A stretch of 64,000 bases of DNA, from NCBI RefSeq assembly GCF_000248075.1, contig NZ_BAFB01000076.1:18121-82120 (forward strand), read 5' to 3'. A program made the position numbers and the translations under genes. Positions 1 through 9,109 of the stretch are shown here, piece after piece; position 1 is the first letter of the stretch, and each line of letters begins with the position of its first letter. The notes below the pieces were generated by a model that saw nothing but the letters and a program-made list of their open reading frames with translations, was not told where the DNA came from and did not search any database. Origin of the DNA: Gordonia otitidis NBRC 100426. Its GTDB lineage: Bacteria; Actinomycetota; Actinomycetes; Mycobacteriales; Mycobacteriaceae.

Positions 1-541
1 CGCCGTAACCGTCGACGATCCCGAAGCTGCGCCCGAAGGTCTGCTCCGCCTTGCGCGTTCCGGTTTCGATGGCGTGCGAGATATCGGTCAGCCGCGCACC
101 GTCGACCATGGCGGCGATTCCTGCTTCCATCGACAGGCGGGTGGCTTCCGACAGATCGTGGTCGGCTGGCGACAACTCCCCGACACCGAATGTCCAGGCG
201 GAGTCGCCATGCCATCCGTCGAGGATGGCGCCGCAGTCGATCGACACGAGATCACCTTCGGCGAGCACCACACTGCTCGACGGGATACCGTGCACCACAA
301 CGTCGTTGACCGAGCTGCAGATCGACCCGGGGAATCCGTGATAGCCCTTGAACGACGGCACCGCACCCGCATCGCGGATCACCGACTCTGCGACTGCGTC
401 GAGATCGAGAGTGCTCACACCGACCTTCGCAGCGTCGCGGACCGCGACGAGAGCGCTTCCCACGATGGCTCCCGCCGCAGCCATGGCGTCGAGCTCGCCA
501 GGACTGCGGAACGGGACCTGCTTGGTCTTACGGAGCCTCAT
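1..541 (-). CDS. map: Methionine aminopeptidase, type I (3' end outside window)
   Basis: Translating the minus strand from the ATG at 541 gives [11 protein letters not shown]... and then recognisable MetAP sequence: VNDVVVHG (the His of the S1 pocket) and [20 protein letters not shown], which carries the two metal-binding Asp residues. The enzyme removes the initiator Met from nascent proteins in the cytoplasm. The reading frame runs off the left edge just before the expected GHGIG metal-ligand segment, so roughly the N-terminal 180 residues are present. It lies 13 bases after the adk stop, in the conserved secY-adk-map order, and is probably cotranscribed with them. Identification rests on motifs and gene order. 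Confidence 0.93.
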   Translation of the reverse strand, partial: MRLRKTKQVPFRSPGELDAMAAAGAIVGSALVAVRDAAKVGVSTLDLDAVAESVIRDAGAVPSFKGYHGFPGSICSSVNDVVVHGIPSSSVVLAEGDLVSIDCGAILDGWHGDSAWTFGVGELSPADHDLSEATRLSMEAGIAAMVDGARLTDISHAIETGTRKAEQTFGRSFGIVDGYG

Positions 542-554
542 CGACGATCGGAGT

Positions 555-1109
555 TCAGGAGACTTTGACGCCCAGCGCGTTCAACACGCGCTGATGGACC
601 TCGTCGACCTCGCCAACGGCGTCGACGGTCTTGACCTGGTCGCCGTAGTACTCGAGAAGCGGTGCGGTCTCCTTCTCGTAGACCGCCATGCGATTACGGA
701 TCACGTCCTCGGTGTCGTCGGCGCGACCACGTGCGAGCATGCGCTCGACGACGACGTCGGGATCGACGACGAAGGAGACTACGGCGTCGAGTCGCGTGTC
801 GAGGTCGGCGAGGATCGAGTTGAGGGCCTCGGCCTGCTCGATCGAGCGGGGAAAGCCGTCGAGGATGAAACCTTTCGACGCGTCGGGTTCGTTCAGCCGC
901 GCACGAACCATGTCGACCGTGATCTCCGGCGGCACCAGATCGCCTGCGTCGAGGTACTTCTTGGCTTCGATGCCGATGGCAGTGCCCTGCGAGATGTTCG
1001 CGCGGAACAGGTCACCGGTCGAGATGTGTGGGATGCCGAGAGTCTCCGACAACAGCTCTGCCTGGGTTCCCTTGCCAGCACCGGGGGGGCCGAGAAAAAC
1101 AAGTCTCAC
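555..1109 (-). CDS. adk: Adenylate kinase
   Basis: This 184-residue protein catalyses ATP + AMP = 2 ADP in the cytoplasm. The P-loop GPPGAGKGT starts at residue 7. The AMP-binding region HISTGDLFR and the segment [10 protein letters not shown] follow, and the lid arginines lie in [13 protein letters not shown]. The lid is the short form without a Cys4 zinc insertion, as is usual in Actinobacteria at about 181 residues. The start is a GTG that overlaps the secY stop by 4 bases (GTGA), which indicates translational coupling to secY. map follows 13 bases downstream. Confidence 0.97.
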   Translation of the reverse strand: MRLVFLGPPGAGKGTQAELLSETLGIPHISTGDLFRANISQGTAIGIEAKKYLDAGDLVPPEITVDMVRARLNEPDASKGFILDGFPRSIEQAEALNSILADLDTRLDAVVSFVVDPDVVVERMLARGRADDTEDVIRNRMAVYEKETAPLLEYYGDQVKTVDAVGEVDEVHQRVLNALGVKVS

Positions 1110-2425
1110 TTCAAGAATCCTTCGTACTTACGTTGCATCAATTGACTGTTGACCTGCTTCACCGTGTCCAGACCCACGCCGACCATGATCAACACGGCCG
1201 TGCCCCCAAATGGCAGGTTCTGCACTCCCCCGCTGTTTCCGATCTCGAGGAAGAGGTTGGGCAGTACAGCGATGATACCCAGATAGATCGAACCCGGGAG
1301 TGTGATGCGGCTCAGTACGTAGCCGAGGTAATCAGCTGTCGGCTGTCCCGGACGGATACCCGGGATGAACCCTCCGTACTTCTTCATATCGTCGGCACGC
1401 TCTTCTGGGTTGAAGGTCACCGCGACGTAGAAGTAGGTGAAGAAGATGATCATCAGGAAGTAGACGAGGATGTACACCCAGCTACTCGGGTCGGCGAGAT
1501 ACCGTGAGACCCACGATTGCCACCCCGACTCCGTGCCGTCGGCGCTCTTGGTGAGCTGCACGATCAACTGGGGCAGATACAGCAGCGACGACGCGAAGAT
1601 GACAGGGATGACGCCGGCCTGGTTGACCTTCAGTGGCAGATAGGTCGACGACCCGCCGTACATCTTCCGGCCGACCATGCGTTTGGCGTACTGCACCGGG
1701 ATTCGACGCTGCCCCTGCTCGATGAAGACCACGCCGGCGATGATGATCAACGCTGCGAGACACACCAGACCGAAGACCAGACCACCACGGCTGGTGAGGA
1801 TCGCACGTCCTTCGGCCGGGATACGGGCGGCGATCCCCGAGAAGATCAACAGCGACATGCCGTTGCCGATGCCGCGTTCGGTGATCAGCTCACCGAACCA
1901 CATGACGAGGCAGGCGCCCGCTGTCATGACCAGAACGATGATCGACAGTCCGAAGATCGACTGGTCGGTGAGAACGTTGCCGCACTCCTGCGGAAGCAGG
2001 GTGCCGCGGTCGGCGAGTGCGACGATGCCGGTCGACTGGAGCAGCGCGAGCGCGACGGTGAGGTAGCGCGTGTACTGCGTCATCTTGGCCTGACCGGACT
2101 GGCCCTCCTTGCGGAGTTGCTCGAACCGGGGGATGACCACCGTGAGGAGCTGCACGATGATGCTCGCCGTGATGTAGGGCATGATGCCGATCGCGAACAC
2201 CGAGAGCTGGAGAAGCGCTCCACCGGAGAACAGGTTGATCAGCGAGTAGACCTGATTGCCGCCACCACTGTTGATCCGATCGATGCACGCGTGCACGGTC
2301 TTGTAGTCGACGCCCGGCGACGGAACCGTCGCACCCAGGCGATACAGCACGATGATGCCGATGACGAAGAGGATCTTCTTCCTCAGATCGGGCGTCCGAA
2401 AGGCCGCGACGAGGGGGGAAAGCAC
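1106..2425 (-). CDS. secY: Protein translocase subunit SecY
   Basis: This 439-residue multispanning membrane protein is the central channel of the Sec translocon. It has the family's ten hydrophobic segments, beginning with [26 protein letters not shown], with the pore-ring region [21 protein letters not shown] and a conserved cytoplasmic loop with [21 protein letters not shown]. The start is GTG at 2425 with a strong AGGAGG site about 6 bases upstream. It overlaps adk by 4 bases. A 316-base gap containing a strong hairpin separates it from rplO, so secY-adk-map is probably its own transcription unit. Confidence 0.97.
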   Translation of the reverse strand: MLSPLVAAFRTPDLRKKILFVIGIIVLYRLGATVPSPGVDYKTVHACIDRINSGGGNQVYSLINLFSGGALLQLSVFAIGIMPYITASIIVQLLTVVIPRFEQLRKEGQSGQAKMTQYTRYLTVALALLQSTGIVALADRGTLLPQECGNVLTDQSIFGLSIIVLVMTAGACLVMWFGELITERGIGNGMSLLIFSGIAARIPAEGRAILTSRGGLVFGLVCLAALIIIAGVVFIEQGQRRIPVQYAKRMVGRKMYGGSSTYLPLKVNQAGVIPVIFASSLLYLPQLIVQLTKSADGTESGWQSWVSRYLADPSSWVYILVYFLMIIFFTYFYVAVTFNPEERADDMKKYGGFIPGIRPGQPTADYLGYVLSRITLPGSIYLGIIAVLPNLFLEIGNSGGVQNLPFGGTAVLIMVGVGLDTVKQVNSQLMQRKYEGFLK

Positions 2426-2741
2426 TAACTCCTCCTAGGAACGACCACGCTCGGGTTGTTCGGGGGTCCGGACGGACCCCACCCCCACGTGCTCGGCAAT
2501 CGACGTTGATCGGTGGTTGCGGCTGCGATAGTTCCGGTTGCGCGGCAACGTCAGAAACTCTACCGGCTGCCATGACCGGCCCTTCTGCGGGACCGCACCA
2601 CCTCGAGTTGTCGCGGCCGCGCGTGGTACCGGGCGGGTGCATCGACGTGCACGTACTCCCGTGAACCAGCACACGGCCGAGATGGCACCACAGCGGACGG
2701 CAGAGCCGTGCTGCCGTCCGCTGTGGTCAGAAAACGAACTC
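2426..2741. other. rplO-secY intergenic region (316 bases)
   Basis: This stretch holds no gene. It contains the 16-bp hairpin at 2687-2727 next to the rplO stop and a short GC-rich inverted repeat, GGGGTCCG/CGGACCCC, at 2463-2480 in the presumed secY leader. A secY promoter is expected here, but I could not pick convincing -35/-10 boxes. The AGGAGG ribosome-binding site of secY is at about 2431-2438. Confidence 0.6.
2687..2727 (-). terminator. Hairpin after rplO
   Basis: Arms ACCACAGCGGACGGCA and TGCCGTCCGCTGTGGT pair perfectly over 16 bp around a 9-base loop. The hairpin begins 15 bases past the rplO stop codon. There is no U-run after it on the minus strand, which is common for actinobacterial terminators. 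It most likely ends the distal spc transcript before secY. Confidence 0.7.
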
Positions 2742-3182
2742 TTACAGTTCGGTGGTGCTGCCACCTGCAGCGGCGATCTTTTCCTTGGCCGACGCCGTGA
2801 ACTTGTTCGCGGTCACGTTGACCGCGACGCTCAGCTCGCCGTCGCCGAGGACCTTGACCAGCTGGTTCTTACGGACCGCACCGGCAGCGACGAGCTCGTC
2901 GACGCCGATCGTGCCGCCCTGCGGGAACAGCTTGGCGATGTCGCCCACGTTGACGACCTGGTACTCGACCCGGTTGGGGTTGGTGAAGCCCTTGAGCTTC
3001 GGGAGCCGCATGTGGATCGGCATCTGGCCGCCCTCGAAGCCGGCAGGCACGTTCTTGCGTGCCTTGGTGCCCTTGGTGCCGCGACCGGCGGTCTTACCCT
3101 TGGACCCCTCACCGCGACCCACGCGGGTCTTCTCGGTCTTCGCGCCCGGAGCGGGGCGAAGGTGATGGAGTTTGATGGTCAT
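2742..3182 (-). CDS. rplO: 50S ribosomal protein L15
   Basis: This 146-residue, basic and Gly-rich protein opens [15 protein letters not shown] and has the typical L15 stretch [18 protein letters not shown]. The later segments [19 protein letters not shown] are also characteristic. It is a large-subunit assembly protein. It follows rpmD by only 5 bases and is the last gene of the distal spc cluster. A strong hairpin lies immediately after its stop. Length and gene order are normal for the family. Confidence 0.97.
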   Translation of the reverse strand: MTIKLHHLRPAPGAKTEKTRVGRGEGSKGKTAGRGTKGTKARKNVPAGFEGGQMPIHMRLPKLKGFTNPNRVEYQVVNVGDIAKLFPQGGTIGVDELVAAGAVRKNQLVKVLGDGELSVAVNVTANKFTASAKEKIAAAGGSTTEL

Positions 3183-3187
3183 TGCTC

Positions 3188-3367
3188 TTAAACCTCTTCG
3201 ACTGTCACGAGGTGTGCAACCACGTTGATCAAACCGCGGTTGATCGGGGTGTCCTCGCGGGTGACGGTCTGGCGGATGCCCCTGAGTCCGAGGGTCCGCA
3301 GGCTGTCACGCTGGTTCTTCTTGGTACCGATCGTGCCCTTGACCTGGGTGATCTTCAGTTCGGCCAT
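3188..3367 (-). CDS. rpmD: 50S ribosomal protein L30
   Basis: A 59-residue protein opening [21 protein letters not shown], with [16 protein letters not shown] in the middle, matches bacterial L30 in length and motifs. The start is the ATG at 3367, 5 bases after the rpsE stop. An in-frame extension further upstream lies inside rpsE and is not plausible coding sequence. It is part of the rpsE-rpmD-rplO run. Confidence 0.96.
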   Translation of the reverse strand: MAELKITQVKGTIGTKKNQRDSLRTLGLRGIRQTVTREDTPINRGLINVVAHLVTVEEV

Positions 3368-3372
3368 GGCTA

Positions 3373-4014
3373 TCAGACTCCCTGTCCCGCGCGCGCCCGG
3401 AGCATGCCGGCCGGCGCCACGTCTTCGATCGGCAGACCGCGGCGTGCGGCGACCTCTTCGGGACGCTGCAGCATCTTCAGTGCGGCGACGGTCGCGTGGA
3501 CCACGTTGATCGCGTTGTCGGAGCCGAGGCTCTTCGCGAGCACGTCGTGCACGCCTGCGCACTCGAGCACGGCACGCACCGCGCCACCGGCGATCACACC
3601 GGTACCGGGGCTGGCCGGGCGCAGCATCACGACGCCGGCTGCGGCCTCACCCTGGACCGGGTGGGTCACGGTGCCTGCGATCAGCGGAACGCGGAAGAAG
3701 TTCTTGCGAGCCTCTTCGACGCCCTTCTGGATCGCGGCCGGAACTTCCTTGGCCTTGCCGTAGCCGACACCGACCATGCCCTGGCCGTCGCCGACGACCA
3801 CGAGAGCGGTGAAGGAGAACCGACGTCCACCCTTGACCACCTTGGAGACGCGGTTGATGGTGACGACGCGCTCGAGCTGGTTGCGCTCCTGGTCGCGATC
3901 GCGTCCGCGGTCGTTACGACGATCGCGGCCACCGCGGCGGTCGTTGCCGCCCAGGTTGTTGTTGTTGTCGTTTCCGGCGGGTCCGTTTCCGCCGTCACGC
4001 TGACGTCCGGGCAT
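3373..4014 (-). CDS. rpsE: 30S ribosomal protein S5
   Basis: This 213-residue protein has the two S5 domains: an N-terminal dsRNA-binding part ([21 protein letters not shown]) and the C-terminal part with [22 protein letters not shown]5 acts in decoding fidelity and 30S assembly. The start is the ATG at 4014, preceded by GGAGGG at 8 bases. The first 35 or so residues are a low-complexity tail rich in Asn, Gly, Asp and Arg (a run NDNNNN, then repeated RR/RD), which is longer than in E. coli. A 16-codon reading frame bridges rplR and rpsE (see separate entry). Confidence 0.96.
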   Translation of the reverse strand: MPGRQRDGGNGPAGNDNNNNLGGNDRRGGRDRRNDRGRDRDQERNQLERVVTINRVSKVVKGGRRFSFTALVVVGDGQGMVGVGYGKAKEVPAAIQKGVEEARKNFFRVPLIAGTVTHPVQGEAAAGVVMLRPASPGTGVIAGGAVRAVLECAGVHDVLAKSLGSDNAINVVHATVAALKMLQRPEEVAARRGLPIEDVAPAGMLRARAGQGV

Positions 4015-4064
4015 CAGAGGTTCCCTCCGGTCATGTTGGTCGTGCTGTTGTTGCTGGTCATCAT
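4014..4064 (-). CDS. Possible 16-residue bridging ORF between rplR and rpsE
   Basis: The 51 bases encode [17 protein letters not shown] followed by TGA. Its ATG shares a base with the rplR stop (TGATG), and its own TGA shares a base with the rpsE ATG (TGATG). The frame therefore exactly joins the two genes and could pass ribosomes along by termination-reinitiation. The Shine-Dalgarno sequence of rpsE (GGAGGG) lies inside it. It may equally be a chance reading of a short spacer. No homology can be claimed. Confidence 0.3.
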   Translation of the reverse strand: MMTSNNSTTNMTGGNL

Positions 4065-4468
4065 CAGAACTGCAGGCCTCCCTCGCGCGCGGCGTCGGCG
4101 AGCGCGGCGATCCGGCCGTGGTAGTCCTTGCCACCACGGTCGAACACGACGGCCTCGACACCGGCGGCCTTGGCGCGAGCGGCGATCAGTTCGCCGACGC
4201 GACGAGCCTGTGCCGACTTGTCTCCGCCGGATGCACGCACGTCTGCCTCGATGGTCGACGCAGCGGCGAGGGTCTTGCCCGCCAGGTCGTCGATCAGCTG
4301 CACGTGGATGTGACGGCTGCTGCGCTTGACAGCCAGACGCGGACGCTCAGGCGTGCCGTTGACCTTCTTGCGCAGGCGGAAGTGACGATTGCCGGTCGCG
4401 GTGCGCCGACGGGTCGAGACGTCCTTGCCGAGGGGCTTGCGGACAGTTTTGGTTGCTGTATCACTCAT
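4064..4468 (-). CDS. rplR: 50S ribosomal protein L18
   Basis: This 134-residue protein contains the L18 signature of 5S rRNA binding: [34 protein letters not shown], later [27 protein letters not shown] at the C-terminus. The N-terminal 20 or so residues are a basic extension common in Actinobacteria. It starts 3 bases after the rplF stop and lies between rplF and rpsE as in the canonical spc order. Confidence 0.97.
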   Translation of the reverse strand: MSDTATKTVRKPLGKDVSTRRRTATGNRHFRLRKKVNGTPERPRLAVKRSSRHIHVQLIDDLAGKTLAAASTIEADVRASGGDKSAQARRVGELIAARAKAAGVEAVVFDRGGKDYHGRIAALADAAREGGLQF

Positions 4469-4471
4469 GGC

Positions 4472-5008
4472 TTACTTACCCGTCTTTCCGACCTTGCGAC
4501 GGATCTGCTCACCCTCGTAGCGAATGCCCTTGCCCTTGTACGGGTCAGGACGACGCAGGCGGCGGATGTTCGCCGAGATCTGGCCGACTTGCTGCTTGTC
4601 GATACCCGACACCGAGAACTTGGTGGGCGACTCGACGGCAAAGGTGATGCCCTCGGGAGCCTCGATCGGCACGGGGTGGCTGTAGCCGAGCGCGAACTCG
4701 AGATCGCGACCCTTGGCGGCGACGCGGTAGCCGACACCGAAGATCTCCATCTTCGTGGTGTAGCCCTGCGTGACACCGGTGACCAGGTTGGCGACCAGCG
4801 AGCGGTTCAGGCCGTGCAGTGCACGGTTACGACGCTCGTCGTTGGGGCGGGTCACCACGATGGTGTTGTCTTCCTGCGCCACCTCGATGGGGCTGGTGAC
4901 AACGTGGCTCAGCTCGCCCTTGGGGCCCTTCACGGACACGGTCTGGCCGTCGATGGAGACGGTGACGCCCGCGGGGATCTCGATCGGGTTCTTACCGATA
5001 CGCGACAT
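4472..5008 (-). CDS. rplF: 50S ribosomal protein L6
   Basis: A 178-residue protein opening [15 protein letters not shown], with the C-terminal signature [27 protein letters not shown], is L6. It binds 23S rRNA near the factor-binding site. An AGGGGAGG-like ribosome-binding site is present in the 15-base gap after rpsH. Length and position are normal. Confidence 0.97.
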   Translation of the reverse strand: MSRIGKNPIEIPAGVTVSIDGQTVSVKGPKGELSHVVTSPIEVAQEDNTIVVTRPNDERRNRALHGLNRSLVANLVTGVTQGYTTKMEIFGVGYRVAAKGRDLEFALGYSHPVPIEAPEGITFAVESPTKFSVSGIDKQQVGQISANIRRLRRPDPYKGKGIRYEGEQIRRKVGKTGK

Positions 5009-5023
5009 TGTGTGTACCTCCCC

Positions 5024-5422
5024 TTACCAGACGTAGGCGAGGACTTCGCCGCCCACGCCCTGGTTGGCTGCCTGGCGATCGGTGAGCAGACCGGACGACG
5101 TGGAGATGATGGCCACGCCGAGGCCGCCCAGGACCTTGGGCAGGTTGGTGGACTTTGCGTACACCCGCAGGCCCGGCTTGGACACGCGGCGAAGGCCGGC
5201 GATGCTGCGCTCACGGGAGGGGCCGTACTTGAGGGAAACGACGAGGTTCTTGCCGATCTCCGCATCTTCGGTGCGGTAATCGGTGATGTAGCCCTCGCGC
5301 TTCAAGATCTCGGCGATGTTCACCTTGAGCTTCGACGACGGGAGGGTCACCTCGTCGTGGAACGCCGAATTGGCGTTACGCAGACGTGTCAAGAAGTCTG
5401 CGATCGGGTCAGTCATGGTCAT
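5024..5422 (-). CDS. rpsH: 30S ribosomal protein S8
   Basis: This 132-residue protein opens [23 protein letters not shown] and ends with the S8 hallmark [27 protein letters not shown]8 is a primary 16S rRNA binder and, in E. coli, the translational repressor of the spc operon. A second ATG two codons in (5416) is an alternative start. Here rpsH is the first gene of the downstream half of a split spc operon. Its usual upstream neighbour rpsN is 14 kb away, so it needs its own promoter. Confidence 0.97.
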   Translation of the reverse strand: MTMTDPIADFLTRLRNANSAFHDEVTLPSSKLKVNIAEILKREGYITDYRTEDAEIGKNLVVSLKYGPSRERSIAGLRRVSKPGLRVYAKSTNLPKVLGGLGVAIISTSSGLLTDRQAANQGVGGEVLAYVW

Positions 5423-5648
5423 GGTTGACCGTCAACCTTTCTCGTAGCGGTTCCCATACAGCGCCTTTCGCGGGATTTCTCCCGTGACCTGCGGTGGGCC
5501 TTCCACGAAGTGGATAGTTGTTAAGGTTCTCGCCGCCGATGCCCTTGGTTTTTCGCCGGCACCGGCGACTATTCAGTTGTGGCCGTGAACCCCGCGTGTG
5601 CACGCATTCTTGCGACTGCGGGCACACCAAGGCGCACAGGCAACCGTT

Positions 5649-6425
5649 CTAGTGTAGAGAGTCTGCTGGCCAGACCCAAATCGATGCCGTCGACGCCGCC
5701 ATGGTCGGCCGCATTCGCACCGAACTCGCTCCGCGCGGTGCGGACGACACGTCATCGCGACGAGAGCGATCCCCCGCGATCACAGCGGCCGCGAGCATCG
5801 CCCAGGCCGCACCGTCGGCACCACCCACCGAGGCCAGCACCGCGCCGAGCGCGGCAACCCCGAACGCGCCACCGAGCTGTCGGGACGCGCTGAACAAGCC
5901 ACCCGAGACGCCTGCCGCTCCGGCGGGTGCGCCGGACACGACGAGACCGGTCATCGGGACGATCACCATCGGCAACGCCATTCCCGCGAGCAGCATCGCG
6001 CAGATCAGCACCCACAGGGATGCGTCGACGAAGATCGCAGCGGCGATGGCTGCCGAACCCGCGACCGCCGCGATCTGCCCGAGAACTGCGGGCAACTGCG
6101 GGCCACGCGCTGCGACGACGCGACCCGATAGGGATCGCGGGGCTGCACTGCGTCGATCCGACCAATAGAGCGCGACGACCGCGCAGGTCATCCGGATCAG
6201 TGCCCACGCAGCGACCGACGACCGCTCCCCCGCCTCGACGATGACGACGACAAGCGCGAAGAACGCCACAGCGAGCGCCTGCCCGCGGACATCGAGTCGT
6301 CCACCGGAGTCGCGCACATTCGGATCGGACGGAAAGAACCGACTCCAGGCCAGTGCGATGAGTCCTACCGGCAGATTGATCAAGAAGATCCAGCGCCACC
6401 CTCCCGCAGCGATGAGGATCCGCAT
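5649..6425 (-). pseudogene. Decayed MFS drug-efflux transporter (DHA2/EmrB-like)
   Basis: The frame begins RILIAAGGWRWIFLINLPVGLIALAW, which is the middle of a 14-helix EmrB/QacA-type transporter (around helix 6). The upstream half, with the first helices and the helix-4 signature, is absent. Inside the frame the text jumps from a helix-8-like DRRSAAPRS directly to LSGRVVAARGPQLP, skipping roughly 70 residues that normally contain two or three helices. The tail GGLFSASRQLGGAFGVAALG is typical of the family's C-terminal region. At about 258 residues instead of about 500 it is unlikely to work. It lies at the rpsH end of the insertion in the spc operon and looks like a remnant of past rearrangement. 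Confidence 0.75.
5651..5679 (-). promoter_or_regulatory. Candidate promoter for rpsH-rplO
   Basis: On the minus strand, TTGGGT (5674-5679) and TACACT (5651-5656) are separated by 17 bases, about 230 bases before the rpsH start. A very similar TACACT box occurs upstream of rplN at 21129-21134. Since rpsH has lost its operon leader, a promoter is needed in this 226-base gap. This is a pattern match only. Confidence 0.35.
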
Positions 6426-6594
6426 GGTGTGGGCGACGGAGCGTCAGGCGATCGGCGACTTCCGGGATCTGTTGTATGCCACCAGCACCGGGGTGACCGG
6501 CGATGTCGGCGCACCGGAGCTCGGGGGTGTTCGCCGGGGTGATATACCAGCGGCGTCCTGACGCTTCCACCGTCCGCAGAGCTACGCTGCTGCG

Positions 6595-7344
6595 GTGAAC
6601 TGGGAACTGGTCTCCTGCGGTCTGCGCGGCCACGAAACCTACCGCCCCGACGAATCGGATCTCGCCGAGCACCTCCGCTCCGACACCGCCGTCGGTGACG
6701 CGTGGCGGTGTCTGCGATGCGGAGACTTCGTCGTCGGCGACCCGCGGAGCAGCGGGCCGGCCGATCACGCGCCCGAGGTCCCCCGCGGTCGCCTGTTGCG
6801 CGACCTGATCATCATGCGGCTACTCGCAATCGAGCGTCTGGTCCGCGGCATCTTCCTGGTGATCGCCGGGTCGTTCGTGATCGAGCTGCGCAACAGCCAG
6901 CAGACGCTGCACGAGAAGTTCGACGCCGAGATGCCGCTACTGAAACCGATCGCCGACCAGATCGGCTGGAACATCGACGACTCGAAGGTCGTGCAGTGGA
7001 TCGAGAAGGCCACAACACTGTCCACGACGACCATCGTTCTCGTCGGCTGCGCACTGGTGGCCTATGGACTCAGCCAGTTCGTCGAGGCGTACGGGCTGTG
7101 GTTCGCCAAACGCTGGGGTGAGTACTTCGCCGTGATCGTCACGAGCATCTTCATCCCCCTCGAGGTCTACGAACTCGTCGAGAAGGCAACGGTGTTCAAG
7201 GCACTTCTGCTCGCTGTGAACATCGCGGCGGTCGTGTGGTTGATCTGGAGCAAAAGGCTGTTCGGAGTACGCGGCGGCGAGGCCGCGTTCCACGCCGAGC
7301 ACAGCGCCGAGAGTCTGCTCACCGTCGAGCGCGCGGCGGGGTGA
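6595..7344 (+). CDS. DUF2127-type membrane protein with N-terminal Cys motif
   Basis: This 249-residue protein has an N-terminal part with a Cys/His set (SCGLRGHE, then WRCLRCGDF), suggesting a small metal-binding element. Four hydrophobic segments follow: RLVRGIFLVIAGSFVIEL, STTTIVLVGCALVAYGL, YFAVIVTSIFIPLEVYEL and ALLLAVNIAAVVWLIW. The membrane part matches my recollection of the DUF2127 family; its function is unknown. The start is GTG at 6595. A TACGCT box 7 bases upstream and the absence of a clear Shine-Dalgarno sequence would fit a leaderless mRNA. It is the first intact gene next to the MFS remnant. Confidence 0.7.
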   Translation: MNWELVSCGLRGHETYRPDESDLAEHLRSDTAVGDAWRCLRCGDFVVGDPRSSGPADHAPEVPRGRLLRDLIIMRLLAIERLVRGIFLVIAGSFVIELRNSQQTLHEKFDAEMPLLKPIADQIGWNIDDSKVVQWIEKATTLSTTTIVLVGCALVAYGLSQFVEAYGLWFAKRWGEYFAVIVTSIFIPLEVYELVEKATVFKALLLAVNIAAVVWLIWSKRLFGVRGGEAAFHAEHSAESLLTVERAAG

Positions 7345-7472
7345 CGGGTGCCGCACCGCGGCCGGGTCGCGAATTTCGTCGGTCAACGTCATGCAGTGCG
7401 GCAGGTCGACTCGAGACGGCACGAACCCGCGAATGCCGCGCGGCCGTCGCGCATGACGTGCCATCGTGAGAC

Positions 7473-7802
7473 ATGGACTCCACCCGACTCCCAGCCCTCG
7501 TCGACGAACTCATCGCCACAGCGCGCACCGCTCACAGTCGCAGAGCCGGTCACACCCTGCACGGCAATTCGTCGCGTCACCTGCGTCAGACAGTGATTGC
7601 CCTCGCAGCCGCCACCGAACTCGGCGAACACGAGAGTCCCGGTGAGGCAACCCTGCAGGTACTTCGTGGCGACGTCACCCTCACCGCGGGTACCGACGAC
7701 TGGCACGGGACGGCTGGTGACCTCGTCACCATTCCCGACGCCCGACACAACCTGAGGGCGAACGACGACTCGGCAGTGCTTCTCACCGTGCTGGCGCACT
7801 GA
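7473..7802 (+). CDS. Small single-domain cupin protein
   Basis: This 109-residue protein has the conserved cupin turns GEHESPGEATLQVLRGDVTL and GTAGDLVTIPDARHNLRA, with His and Glu/Gln in metal-ligand positions. Many such proteins bind a divalent metal or small ligand, and no substrate can be assigned. Its 3' end overlaps the 3' end of the convergent TDT-family gene by 20 bases. It starts at the ATG at 7473. Confidence 0.75.
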   Translation: MDSTRLPALVDELIATARTAHSRRAGHTLHGNSSRHLRQTVIALAAATELGEHESPGEATLQVLRGDVTLTAGTDDWHGTAGDLVTIPDARHNLRANDDSAVLLTVLAH

Positions 7803-8952
7803 CCGCTGACCGTCTCACCTGCACCCAACGCCACCACCACCGCGCCATCCCGGCGAAGACGACAACCCAGACCGCGAGCGCAACCCACGCCTCCCAGGTG
7901 CCGAGATCCTTCAGCCACGGCACGTGCCACGCGATCCCCAATTGCCGACTGGCCACTCCGTACATGCCGATCGGGAACACCAGCGACCAGAGCGCGGTGC
8001 GGAAGCCCGAATTGGTGCCCGGCCGACGTGCATGCCAGATCATCAGCACGATCAACAGGGGGATCAGCCACGTGCCGAAGATCCAGGCCATCAGACACAG
8101 CGTCCCGACCACGTCGTGCGTGACGAGTCGTTGGGCCGAACCCGTTGTCATCAACTCGGCGCCTGCCAGTACGGAGATGGCTCCGGCGCCCATGAGCACC
8201 CAGTAAGGCGCCACCTCGTCGTCGTGTGAGAGTCCGATGATGATCAGCCGTGCGACGACCAGTACCGCCATCACGATCAGGATCAGCACGCCTATCCCCC
8301 ACCACAACGCAGCGACCTGGGCGTACCAGTTGACGTGCTTGGCCGCGGCCAGGGCACCGAACGCCACCGCGACCGCTTGAGTCCCGACCACCATCAGAAA
8401 CCAGGTCCCGTTGACGTGTGTCCACGGAAGCGGGGTCGTGGCGGACGGGGATTGCGCGCGCGAATGCGTGGCGCTGAAGAATGCCGCTATCACCGCCACG
8501 TAGCCCAGAATCACCCACGAACCGAGCGTGATGTAGGCAAAGCTCAGCGCAGCCCAGTCGAATCCACCCGCGAGCGAACGAGCGGCGAGCACCCCGCTCC
8601 CAGCGGTGAACGCCAGCACCGTGAAGCCGTCGGCGCGCACCTCGCCCATCAACTCGGCGGAGATGCCCGCTCCCGTGAACCACCCCGCGATGGTGAACAC
8701 CGTCAGTGCGATGTATCCGACCACCGCCAGAACGAAGAGAAGTGCCGAAATCACCTGGGCCACAGTGGAGTAAGTACCTGAGCCAAGCGTCGCCGCGTTG
8801 TGCATCGCAGTCGAGATGATCCCGGTTGCCATGACGAAGGTGAACTGCCCGAGCCTCGCGCGCGGCACCCGCGATCGATGTCGGGGCTGAGCGCCGGGCA
8901 CAGCACTCGAATCGCTCACAGTCACCGACTGTTTCACACCGCGCATCGTCAT
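7783..8952 (-). CDS. TDT/SLAC1-family (TehA-like) membrane transporter
   Basis: This 389-residue protein has about ten hydrophobic segments beginning LGQFTFVMATGIISTAMHNAA, the opening motif of the tellurite-resistance/dicarboxylate (TDT) family. A later segment, FGTWLIPLLIVLMIW followed by FPIGMYGVASRQLG, is also typical. Family members include bacterial TehA, yeast Mae1, sulfite exporters and the plant anion channel SLAC1, which passes nitrate. It is divergent from narG across a 157-base region, and no NarK is present, so a role in nitrate or nitrite movement is a reasonable inference. Its 3' end overlaps the cupin gene. The first of two close ATGs (8952, 8946) is used as the start. Confidence 0.82.
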   Translation of the reverse strand: MTMRGVKQSVTVSDSSAVPGAQPRHRSRVPRARLGQFTFVMATGIISTAMHNAATLGSGTYSTVAQVISALLFVLAVVGYIALTVFTIAGWFTGAGISAELMGEVRADGFTVLAFTAGSGVLAARSLAGGFDWAALSFAYITLGSWVILGYVAVIAAFFSATHSRAQSPSATTPLPWTHVNGTWFLMVVGTQAVAVAFGALAAAKHVNWYAQVAALWWGIGVLILIVMAVLVVARLIIIGLSHDDEVAPYWVLMGAGAISVLAGAELMTTGSAQRLVTHDVVGTLCLMAWIFGTWLIPLLIVLMIWHARRPGTNSGFRTALWSLVFPIGMYGVASRQLGIAWHVPWLKDLGTWEAWVALAVWVVVFAGMARWWWRWVQVRRSAVSAPAR

Positions 8953-8955
8953 TAC

Positions 8956-8979
8956 GCGTATTGACGCGGGTCTATACGC
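8956..8979. promoter_or_regulatory. Inverted repeat between TDT gene and narG
   Basis: GCGTAT (8956-8961) and ATACGC (8974-8979) form a perfect 6-bp inverted repeat with a 12-base spacer, just upstream of the TDT-gene start and 131 bases before narG. The spacing suits a dimeric regulator. It could control either or both divergent genes. Confidence 0.35.
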
Positions 8980-9109
8980 AATCGAAATACGCTGGTGGTC
9001 GAAACACGAGTCGGCATCAGGAAATTAGGGCACCCAAACTTCGTTAATGCTCGATGAATCCGCACGATGAAACCCCACACCTTCTCCACTTTGACCGTAT
9101 GGTGAATCC

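Noticed and set aside
1517..2428. Long plus-strand ORF opposite secY (303 codons)
   Set aside because: It is the antisense shadow of secY, produced by GC-rich codon use; the peptide is His/Asp/Arg-rich with no motif.
2463..2480. Hairpin GGGGTCCG/CGGACCCC as a secY riboswitch or terminator
   Set aside because: The loop is only two bases, so the real stem would be about 6 bp; it is short, GC-rich and has no surrounding structure.
9091..9104. TTGACC/TATGGT as the narG promoter
   Set aside because: TTGACC is only 14 bases before the start codon and overlaps the other box, so they cannot act as a -35/-10 pair.
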